Origin: Astropecten irregularis
Lineage: Eukaryota > Echinodermata > Asteroidea > Paxillosida > Astropectinidae
NCBI GenBank assembly: GCA_963971285.1
Contig: OZ020244.1
Coordinates: forward strand, 26,908,001 to 26,972,000
Length of the DNA: 64,000 nucleotides
Direction of reading: 5' to 3'
In this document: positions 14,201 to 26,200 of the stretch, one piece after another
Numbering within the stretch: position 1 is the first letter of the stretch
Layout of the letters: every line of letters starts with the position of its first letter
The notes under the pieces: generated by a model
The model's input: the letters and a program-made list of their open reading frames with translations, nothing else
Told to the model about the DNA's origin: nothing
Databases searched by the model: none
Translations under genes and position numbers: made by a program

Positions 14201-17200
14201 GTCATCGCTGGAGTTTCCCCTTCCACGGTGTCTCCTGCGACCGTGTTTGCCTCCACCCCTTCGGCCGCCCTTCTTCCTGCCACCCCGTCTCCTGTCGTAG
14301 TCGCTGTCGTAGCTTCCGTCACTGTCTGAGGAGCGATGTCTTCGGCGTCTCCGCCTACGACCACGCCCTTCTCCATCTCCAGATCCGCCCTAAACACAAA
14401 GGTATGTTATAAAGTTGAGTTTATTCACACAATTAAGACATTAAATGTTGTCAGTAATTATATTATGTAATTCAGAATATTTCGATATTCTTATAAAGGG
14501 TAGTCTAGGATATTTCTCTTATCCAGGCTTGAAAATCAGAAGTGTGAACGATCTCCCCTTATTAGAATTGTACATGCATGTTATCCACTTGTCCACCCCA
14601 AACAGAAATGTAAAACATCGACATTAATAAGATTGACCACAAATATTTAGTTCGTTGTAGTCACTCAATTTCCCAATTATTTTCAATTCATATTTTTTTA
14701 TCTTGTGTTTGAATTGGTGCTTTTGGTTGAAATATTTCAAATAAACATATCATGGCGAGAGTTTAGAATAAATGATGTAGCTCTAAAAATGGAATCGGTG
14801 ACTCTTCTTTAAACATCGTCTACAGCTCTGGCTCTGGCTTTGGCACTGGCTCTGGCTTCCACTGCATTTCTCACATCCATTTTAGATATTAAAATAGAGG
14901 CTTGTCTTTCTCCTGTTTTGGATGACCGTGTATGACAGAAGCCTAAGTCACTGTTTGGATAAAAGCCAATGAATGACAGTAGAAACACACTTTCATGCTA
15001 ATTTTACTTCTCTATCAATCACTTACATCGGAATCAGAATAACTGTCTGAATAACTATCAGATCGTCTGTGTCTCCTGCGACGCCTCCTGCCCCCTCTAG
15101 CTCCGCCTTCCCCCTCGTAGTCGTCGCCGTCCTGCGAGGACATGCTGTCGTCACTGTACCGCCTGCGGTGGTGACGCCGCCCTCTACGGCGACCTTTCTT
15201 CCCGTCGCCGCCCTCTCCCGGCGACCCGTCTGACCCACTAAAGTCATCGTCGCTGCCATGGCGACGGCGGTGACGTCGATGGTGACGTCGGCCTCTTCTT
15301 CCTTTTGGTGGGAAATTGGCGTGAAACGTCACGTGGTATCTCCCGGCTTATTATTTTTGTGTTTCGTAGCCTAAAGTTTTCTGAGTTTTTTTTTGTAAAT
15401 CCTTAGTTTTCCCGCGCACTACAACATCTAGGCTGGTTTTTTTTTTTGCTCGCGAGTATGGAGGCCTAAATCATTGTGTTTTGTTTCACGTAGACATGAC
15501 TGTATTAGTTCACAGTGAGTGACAGACAATGTAATGTTTCATGTGATGCGAAGTTTCAGTTCAATCCATTACATAATTCCTTCCAGTTGATTTTTATACT
15601 GCTATATCCTTGGGATATATAGCAGTATGTGAGTGGTTTCATGGCTTCTGACCGCCAAATGAACATAGATAATTGACTATTAGGAACACCACCAACATAG
15701 GGCTGGATAGCGCAGTTGGTAAGATCGCTGGTATGGTATTCAGGAGGTCGCAAGTTCGAATACCGCTTCAGTCAATTTTTCAAGTTCACTTTTCAGTGGC
15801 TTTATCAAAATGATAGCTGCTTCGAGCAGGCAACAATGACATAATGCTCTTAATTTTACATAAGGCGCCCTGGACGAATAGAAATGAACTGATACTTCGT
15901 GTATGTTATATGACTACGCTATATTATGATGGTGACAAAAATGATTGATGTGATATTAAACATGAAAGTAATACTACTAGGTCGTTATATACATGAAGAT
16001 TATAAACAAGGACTAACTCTACTAAATGATTATTCAGACCAAATTTTAGAGAAGTTTCAAAACAGGTTAGTAGAAATACAAAATACGTCACCTTGGGGTA
16101 ATATTCAAAAACTGAGAGATTAAAACAAAGAATGGAAAGACAATGTAAAGAATGTTCTCACTTGAATCGTCACTATCGGAATAGTCCGATGAGTCGGATG
16201 ACGAGTGACCCCGATGACGTCGTGACCTGTGGTGGCGCCCTTTACGTTTCCTGTGCCCGTCCTTTCCACCACCCTCCACTGATGAGTCACTCTCGTCCGA
16301 GTATGAGCTAAAATACACAGAGAATGAGAAGTAACAGTTAGTATACCTAAATAAATCATTATTGCAACTAAGGGAGAATTGCAAAAGTTTTTATTTTTCA
16401 ACAAAATAATGTACATGTATCTATAACATCTGTAACAATTTTACATCTTTTGCAGCATGCACATAAATTGGATACGAATGCACGACGGGAGTCATTTAGG
16501 ATTTGCATGTGTACTTATATTAATTATTAACTATTCAAGGGTGATTCTGTTTCAAAATGCTCATCATGTAATCTAAAAGCTCTTTGCGAAAGCACCAAAC
16601 TATATGGACAAAATAAACAAATGTCAAATGAATTATGCCAAGGAGTACTGTGTAGCGATACAAACATTGAACTTTTTAAGTTCGAAAACCAAAAATGTCT
16701 TCAATTTAATTTTGTTCACAAGCGCTAATTTGTCATCAAAATGTGTGCATATGCAACAAAATGTTTAAACTTTAAGGAGGGTTAGCATGTGTGGCGTGGT
16801 GTTATTTTTGTATAATAAAAGGATTCTGTTTTACTGTCAGTGTTTGTTAATCAAACTAATTTGTACCTATATCTCCTCCGATGGCGTCTTCCTCCTTTCC
16901 TCTTCCCTTTTCCTGACCTCCTAGAATCCTGACTGTCATCATCAGAGTAGCTACTATACCTCCTCCTACCTCTCCTAACCCCTCGTCTCCTACCTCTCCC
17001 TCCACCGTCCCTGCTATCATAACTTCCATCACTGCTACCGTCATCATCGCTGTAATCACCGCGATGCCGACCGCGATGGCGTCGGTGACCGCGACGTCCA
17101 CCGCCCCGTCGCCGTCCCCCACGGCCGTGCTGACGGCTGTCGTCGCTGTCGAATCCCGTACCGGAGTCGCTCCCGCTGTAGGACCGGCGACGTCTGTGCC

Positions 17201-20200
17201 GCCTGCGGCGTCTGTGATGTTTACCGTCTTCATCTAGAAAAATGAATCGCCAAGAAAAAGGAAAGTCATTAGTTCTATCTGGTATTTTGGCAAACTTATT
17301 TCGTGGCTTTTCAGAAGCATTCCTAACAGCCCCAAGCCCCTCAAACTTCTACAGGCAATTCTATCGAGTTTTGGCTTGTTTGGTACCAAACAGTATAGGA
17401 CCTGTTGTTGGACTTTGTTTGAGTCAGTACCGAAGGTCCAGGAGTAGGCCTACACTGTTACTGAAGAGTAAGGCATGAGACATGTAGAAACAAGTGTTGG
17501 AGTTTGTGGCAGTGCGTTGGCATTGATTTTATTTGTGGGTAAGGCTGCCCATGGACTATAGTACAGTTGCACAGGAAGTTGTTGTGGTGCACTTGTGTGA
17601 TGAAAGGCACTGTGACATTTTGTTAAAAGCCATTGTGGCATTAATAAGGAAGATAAGAGGAATCTCCACCAATTCAAAATTAGCTGAGCTTGAAACCATC
17701 CAAATTGTTTCCCAAACGAACGGTCCAAAACAAATTTCACAGACGGAAAAGTAATGTAACAATCACCTGAGTATGAGCTTTCGGAGCCGTCCCAGCTACG
17801 GCGCCTGCGTCGCCGGCGCACCTTCCGTTCCCGTCTCGTCCCTCCAGCACTGACGTAAGACTCGACCGACTCGACCGAGGTGGAGCGATCCCCAGATCCA
17901 TGACGCCCTCTACGACCATGCCTCTTCCTTCTCCTCCGGCCTACCTCCCCTTCTTCCAGGATGCTGTTTCCCATGCCGCTTTCAAAACTGTCGCTGTCGC
18001 TGTATCGACGGTGGTGGCGCCCTTTACGTCTGTGCAACATTGATAAACAATTAAATTAATCCAAAGTTATCCCCCCTTTTTTTTTTACAGAGCTCCACGA
18101 GTGCCATTCCACTTATCCAGATATCCACATTTATCTCGCCAAGTCGACTTTTGGAGTGGTAAAAGTCGTTTTGTCTCAATAATTATCTCAACAAGATGAC
18201 TTTAAGGGAAAACGAAAATTCAACTTATCCTGATAATGTATCTGGCAAGTCAACGAAGTGCATCTAAAAAGTCGTTTTATTTTGATGAATAACGTCAGTT
18301 TTATTAAGAAGTATTTACAAGCTATCAGGACAAGTTGACTGCCTTCTTTCAGTAAGTCGTCATGGCGAGATAACTTATCAAGAAATGCCGACTTCTTAGT
18401 TTTCACTAAGTCATCCTGTACGAATAAATTATCTCGATATGTCGACTTTTAGGGCTTAATAAGTCGACTTGGTGATATAAATTATGTAGTTATCTGGATA
18501 AGTGGAATGGCACTCATGGAGCTCCGTACTTTTTTTTACAAATGCATGATCAGTCATATAGGCCTACGATACTCCAATCGTGTCAAAATGCATGTCGTTT
18601 CAAGGTGCACATTTTACAGATGATAATGCGTGAGAAACAATGGCAAGCAATCTTGATTAAGGGAAAACGGATTTTCTTCGACGGATTGGAATTTCTCATT
18701 ACTCGCCACCATGACCACAACTTACCCTTTGCGCCTTCCCTCTTTCCCGTAGTAATTGTTGTTGTTGACATCAGCACTCTCAATGCTCTCTTCATAAGCA
18801 CTGTCTCGAATCTTTCGTCTCGAAGCTGCATCGGTTGAAAGTGGATGGAAGTATTAAGCAGTGTTGACGAAACGTTATACTAAACAGGACCATTGATACG
18901 TTGTGAGCGGAACTGCTAGTGAGTTATTAGAAGTTTCACAGTATAAGACAACACTGACATCTCAGAATTAAAGAAGTTTGCCATAGTTAGGTTATTATGC
19001 AAACTTACACTGAAAGCAATTCACTTGACGAGACAAAACAATAACCTTGACCGAAGAACTACATATAAAAATCACTGTGAAATATTGTGCACATACGCCA
19101 TCAACCTGTTTTCCTTTTAAGGCAAAAAGTAACAATCTATGCCTACTGTATATGCTAAGATTATCATCAAAGAAGCACAAGGGAAACTGACTGGATTAAT
19201 TCGAAGTCATTGAAAAGTGACAAAGGGAAGAAAATTGACTGGAAAATATTTTCTTTGTTCAATTCTCAATGAATGTACCGAGTTTCTTAAAGGTAATAGA
19301 TGTATTATACTTTGTTTTTTTTTTTTTTCAAAGAAATGCAGATTCGTGGGCAGAAAATACCTAGGAGATAAAGTAACAGTCATCTGCGAAATTTTCAGTC
19401 CCATACGGTTCCCCACTTTTTGAGAAAACAGTAAAAAAGTCTTTTAAGCATTATTTTTTATCTTTGGAAGATCAAAATTGTTTTTGGTCAATGTTTTTAC
19501 TCTTTTCTGGATAAAAACAGTATTTCAGCCCCAGGCAGAAATATTTTAACGGCATGTTTCTACAAGCACCAGCTTTCTACCCTGTAAGTAATAGGTAAAT
19601 CTGTGACAATTTCTGTTTCGGTATGCAACCAAAGTAACTATGATAACAAAGTAACTTTAATGAGACCATCAATTTACCTTTGACGATTTCTCCCTTTTCG
19701 TCCATGATGTATTTCTGCCTTGAGCTAACCCAGTCATCTAGCTCCTCATCCTCGGCCAATCCTAGGATCTTCCTGGCTAGCTTGTCATCCTTCTTCATCT
19801 CCTGGTATTCCTCTTCCGTCACGAAGCAGAGGCGCTTCACCAGCTTGCCGTCTGCTCCACGCACGTACGTCTTGATTTGACGCCTTGTCTGTGCTGTATC
19901 GTCAAGAAGAAGAAAAATAGACAGAAATCTGTTTCAGTCTCGGTTGTATTTATACTAATCGAAAATATCAGTCTGGGCGTGCACGTGCAGAAGTAACGGA
20001 TAATAGTAATGGTCACAGAACAGCACACACACACTTTGATCCCGCCATAGAGTAAGGAAGAGAGAAACTTGCACTGATCTTCATGAATTAGGATTGCCCA
20101 AACTGTCAGATAAACTACAAGCTAGAAGGCGTGTCTGAGTATGCTGAGTATGGCACAACATCCGTCATCCAGAACTATACTAGCAAGTAAAGTCATTCTC

Positions 20201-23200
20201 TGTGAACCACGCCACGGAACAAGAAAACATGGTAGAAAGCAAACAAACTACATTAGCATGATGAAGAGGGACACTGGTATAGACAGTATCAAGGAGCTAA
20301 GGACTGTCATGTTGGATAGAGTGGCCTGGATGGGATATGTTCATGATGACCGAGCAGGCATTGGCTAAATCATGCCTAATGTCTTCTTGACATAGTAGTA
20401 GTAGTAGTAGGAGGAGCTAAGGACTGCCATGCTGGATAGAGTGGCCTGGATGGGATATGTTCATGATGACCGAGCAGGCATTGGCTAAATCATGCCTAAT
20501 GTCTTCTTGACATAGTAGTAGTAGTAGTAGTAGGAGCTAAGGACTGTCATGTTGGATAGAGTGGCCTGGAGGGGATATGTTCATGGTGACTGAGCAGGCA
20601 TTGGCTAAATCATGCCTAATGTCTTCTTGACATAGTAGTAGTAGTAGTAGTAGTAGAAGGAGCTAAGGACTGTCATGTTGGATAGAGTGGCCTGGAGGGG
20701 ATATGTTCATGGAAATCATGGTGACTGAGCAGGCATTGGCTAAATCATGCCCAATGTCTTCTCGACGATTAAAACAAAGTCACGATAAATTTATGATGAA
20801 ACTCGAAACCGATTCAAGTTTTCACAAACCATATTTTTTTTCTTTCTCAGATAGCTTATGCTAAAATAACACCTAATAGGACGGACGTCATTTTTTGCAT
20901 TTGAATGTTTTCTAGATTGTGCCCGATTAGTGTGTCATTAACTGGTCCCCTTACCTTTCTTGGCCTTCTTAGCCAATTCCACTAGGTACCTCTTCTGCAC
21001 CTCTTCCACCACTTTACGATGTTCCTGGGAAAATAAAAAACCATACCATTATGTTATTCTCAAACATCTAGGTCTATACTTTGAACATCTTTACCGTTCG
21101 AAGAAAAAAGCGTGTGGAATTCAAACATAAATGTCATACACGTAGAAAGTTGTAGAAACCTCAAGTTGTCCTGTCATTTAAAACCACAGACACGAAATCA
21201 TATCATTGGCAAATTTCCACTCAACACTCAACACGTAAACTTTTGAAAAGTTTTAAAGTCTTTCAAAAATTGTAGGTTCTTTTGAAATGAGAGTGTGGTT
21301 GTTGGCTAGAGTAATATGTGTGTTAGCATGCATAATTTGTCATTAACAAGAATTCTCAAGGGCCTTTATTCTGAATGTATCATTTACCACTTCAATGATG
21401 TCCATTGTCTGCTTGATGTACCAATAACTGTGCCGAAAACCACCACCAACGCGAAGGTATTTATGCTACAAACAAATAAACAAGTAAATAACTAAGTTAA
21501 CAGTTACCACATCTTAACATATTGAAAGGAATTAAAAGGAAGCATTATACACTTATTATATCCTAAAAAGAACGATTGGTAAAAAGGTAAAGTACATGCA
21601 AGTACTGAGATTTTCCCCCACCATTCCGTGATGTGTATACATTTTTCTTATCCTTTTGATTCTATAAATCTTGCCAAATAATGTCAAACGAATTATATAT
21701 TGCTGCTGGTTGATTTTTCTGCTGGTTTATAATGATCCAGTCTGTGCTTATTCATATTATTTCCAAACTTTCACTGTCAGGAATCGATAATGATCCCGTA
21801 TCGGTTTTTTTAGGAGGGATGGGATCACACAAGGTTCCCACGCACACCAAGCGATCAGGACCACAAACAATAAGTTCGAGAGGGCGCTTTGCCTTTCGCA
21901 TTCAGACCCAAGTCGATAAAAATTAACGACCATAAATTGAGTGGCCATGAATATTCGCTGCATGGCAGACACCCAAACACCCTCACGCCTCAACTGCTCT
22001 TTTGTTACACAACCCAAAGACTACCAAATACCCTCAGGGTGAGAAAATTTCATATGATTGTATAATATTGAATAATGGATTGTTTGGGATGCTGCTTATA
22101 TACAGTACCCGTTCGCAAACAGCGTGGTCGGTCTGAAGCTGGCAGCGAAAACATTCGTCTGGCCCCAGAGGCTGGAGGACAAAATAATTAACTAATATTA
22201 TACTCATCGCAATAAGTATGGCAAAATACAACAGAATAAACTGTAAAGTCAGAAAGTGTCTCCAGCTTTTCAACTTATCAAGGATAATGTCATATATAAA
22301 TGTTAGGCCTAAGTGTTTTTGTTTCTTTTCAATAGACCAAACTGACTTTCCATGAAACTTTTCAATCAAGTTGGTCTGACCATTGTAATGTTTGACCTCG
22401 TCACTTGGACGATTTAACTTGTATGGTCGTTAAGGATGGCTGTCCTTTTTTGTTCTTTATCCAAATCAAGATTGAAGAAATTCGTCCTTGCTTCGTATTA
22501 TGGAACTAAAGTCTGATGCAGGAGAACTTTGCTGTGGATAGTGGTAGGCGGTTCACTATTGAACATTTTCTTGCCACAGTCCGACCGAATTGAAATAGTC
22601 TAAGAGACGAAAATGCTAGTTAGAATCGTGCTATCACAAGTGCTAGACCCTAACACTAGAAGGCCTAGTCCGATTTCACCAAACCCTGAGATTAATCTTA
22701 ACTTTGAGTTGTCAATAATTATCCCCATGGTGATTTGTATTGTGATATCACACTTTGCTTAGTAATAAAGATTGATTTAGGATTTAAGATCAATCTTAGA
22801 GCTTCGTGAAATCGATCATTGGAATTTTCTTTTCTTTCTTGGATTTCAATTGATACAGAATTTGAAGGCGCTGTGAATGCACTAATTTCTATGTTAGCTC
22901 ATTACAAAATGCCAACCTTTGAAAAGTAACTAAGGTAAACGTACATAATCTCCTTCCTATATTTCACCATTCCACCTTCATTAATCTAAATTCCTCCATC
23001 GTTAACCAATAACTTCACATCACTGGATTTTTCGTCAAGTGTATGTGAGCAAAATATGTAATTCCTCTTATATTTTAAATGCTCTTTGAAATAGACGCCG
23101 ATATATGGATATTCAACATCCACTTAATATTAAGTTGATATAATAGGCCTGTTATGTTGGTTTATTTTTATTCTCGTTAAGTTATCTAAAGTGTTAAATT

Positions 23201-26200
23201 AGATGCATGATCACACTATGACAGAAACATGCTCGTATAATTTTACAGTAGAGAAAAGTAAGCTCTTTTATAAAGGTAACATTAGGGAGACGGGGTAGCA
23301 TCTGAAAGTGAACGTTTTCTGGAGACATCGGGAATTAGGGAGACATTTTGACATCTCCCTAAGATATCAGCTACCTTGTAACACCTTTTTATCGTCCGTA
23401 TTTTAACAGAAGATCACAATGTGAACATATGTCACTTTCAATTTGTCAATTTCAAGTTCAATGGTTTGAAGGATGCTAAGAAATAGATTTGTAAACTTCA
23501 GTGTACAAACCTATGGGGATGTCTATCAAAGGTAATTTATTATCATTAGAGGCAATTATTATTATCATTATTTGTATTTATTTATTTGTTTATCTACTTG
23601 AAAATGCTCAAATGAAATGGATGCTTACCTTGTATGCTTTCCTATCCCATGATTTAGGTCTGTCCTTAGGAGCTCTGTGCTCGATGGGTGGAGCTGATAC
23701 AAAGGTAATATATCGTACTATCCTATCCATCCTCGCACTCTGAAGAAAGGAAACAAAATGACACACATGGAGTCAGTTTCATACAGCAATATTGCATTCT
23801 TCGATTTTAATTTTGTTTGAGAAAGGGCTCTTATCGTGAAGATTTGTTCGTATACATTTGTTATTGTTTTAGCAATTATACTTCTTCCATTTAGTTTTGA
23901 CATGGAGGAAATCCCTTCTTGGTCCATCATGATCGTAAGAAGTGCATAATTTATAAGCTTAAATGCTGCAACAAAATTCTAGGGTCTTCGTCGTCTTTAT
24001 AATTTTAGAATTAGATTGACTAAGTGAATTGCCGAGCCCACAAAAGCTGGAAATAATAGAAAACCACGCATGGTAGCAACAGACTTGCCAGTGTAAAACT
24101 CATAACATTGCTTTGTTTAGACATTTTTGTAATTTAAGATGTCGTGATCATAATTATAATTAATTAATAGCAATCGCCGAATGTTTCCAGATGCCTTTTC
24201 GAGAGAATACTGTATTTCCATGACATATTCTGCTTTTGGACAAAAGACCACAGCATGAGAAGAATAAACTGCCTAAACGGGCACAAAATAACGCTATTAG
24301 TCATCCGCTTTGCATGGCCATTTCGGGCATATTTGGTTATTTTAATCCAATGTTTACTCAACAGAGTGTTTGTAGGGTAATGTATCAGTATCGAGTTATC
24401 ATCACCCCAACCATGTAGTGGCAAGTGAAGTGTATTTAGGGCATAACAACAGCCACGTGTTTATATCAAAATGAAACCAGATAACCGAATGATACCTTCA
24501 TGGCTAGCTGGTAACATTAGGACGCTTTGAAAAAACAAAATCAACAGTTGAAATTCTGATTGGAATGGGTGTAATTATAACGAAGCCATGTGTATCAACT
24601 TGACTTTATCTAGTGGTTAACGGGAACAATGTCCTATAGTTCAAGTGTGCTGACTGACTAAATAAAATGGGAAATGAGCCTTCAGTTGATGGTAGACCCG
24701 GCAACGGCTAAGAGCCCTCTGGGTCGGGGTAAACATTTCTGTCACAAGCTAGATTACAACGCGGAGTCTCGTCTGGTGTGATTTGTTTTCCTTTTATCAG
24801 AAAGGCTATTAAATGTCAAAAAACTACATTTCCGTCAAAAGAATGGATTTGATTAAATATTCCACAAAACACGCTATTCGTAAAGCCCACTAGCTCACAT
24901 AAAATCTGCCGTCTAGGACTTAAGCACGCGTCAGTTTATGAATGAAGAAGACGAATTTCACCGAGTTTTAGCCCGAGGCCGATTGTTTGTTTGCAAATCC
25001 GGCGAATTCATAAACAGCAAACTTTACGATTCTTATACACCCGAGGGAACAGAAGTACAGGTCAGGACAGACATGGTTTGGATACAATCAAGGCAACTTT
25101 GTATGGTTCACTGACGACATGAAGCAAAATGTTCATCAGATTCACCCTCATAATGTTTTATACGAGATCGTCAAATTGAGTAAACAAGACTGATCGAACA
25201 GTAACCTAAATGATGTTTTTATCGCACAAAAGAGCACAACTTTTTAAGCTGGTAATTTATAAACAATGTTTGGGTTTCCTTTGTCGTATATACTGCAGAT
25301 TTTTCCTTTTCAAAATGGAAAGCAAATAATGGGAGGCCCAAATTCCTCTCATATATTTCTTGTTGATTGAAACTTAATTAGGTTAGTTTATCGGATGCAT
25401 GGGAACGTTATGAAGTGCAGTGAGAATCCGCTCAAGAAAAGGTATGCCGAAAGTCATCATGCCGTAGTTTGCATGTAATCATTGGCAGAAGATCAAATAG
25501 TTAATACTGGATATAAACGTTCCATCAAAAATTGATTAAACTCCTTTTTAATAACATCTCTGAACTATTGGCGACCTGTAACAACAAATTAAAATTATGT
25601 TTTTAAAATTCGAATAAACAAAATGGTTTACAAAATAGCAAGCATAAGCCTTTAGTTTGCTAATAAGTCTTCTAGAATCCTTAATCCCTTTAAACATAAA
25701 ATTTTTTATGCAAAAACGTAACCATCTGTCAGATAAAAAAAATTGTTTGCTGTTCTTGGGGTCATTGTAAAGTCATTGTTTGAAATTAATTCTGTCACTA
25801 AAACAGCTTGGAAGATTTACAGACAGGTGTTTGAAAGGTTTTACAAAATATGGCACTGCACTGATATGATTGACTGATTACAGTGTTTGAAGAGCTTGTG
25901 GGGTTTTTCAGAAGGTATTATGATACGTTTTAGGAAGATATCTCCTGTTTGAAATCACACATAATGGGTGGAAAGTTTCAAAGTGAAATGTATTAGTCCA
26001 AACAGCGTTGGGTTGATTTGAAGCTCATAATTTCAGTTTTCCAGAATCTTCTCATGTTTTACTCGGAAGTGAGTATTTAAGTGCTAAATATCATTGAGAA
26101 CCTCTTCACTTAGTTTCTGGCTCATTCTGGGGCCAATTTCATTGAGCTGCATTAAGCAAAAAAGCACAAAAAAACTTTGGCTAATAAAATCAGTATGCCA

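Noticed and set aside
13972-14412. 146-codon plus-strand ORF, and minus-strand Ala/Thr-rich ORF in the same place
   Set aside because: Both are other-frame readings of exon 12 of the minus-strand gene; only the Arg/Ser/Asp frame joins its neighbours in phase.
15703-15776. Possible tRNA gene
   Set aside because: A and B boxes are present but they belong to a longer repeated SINE unit (second copy at 40655-40812), without a good acceptor stem.
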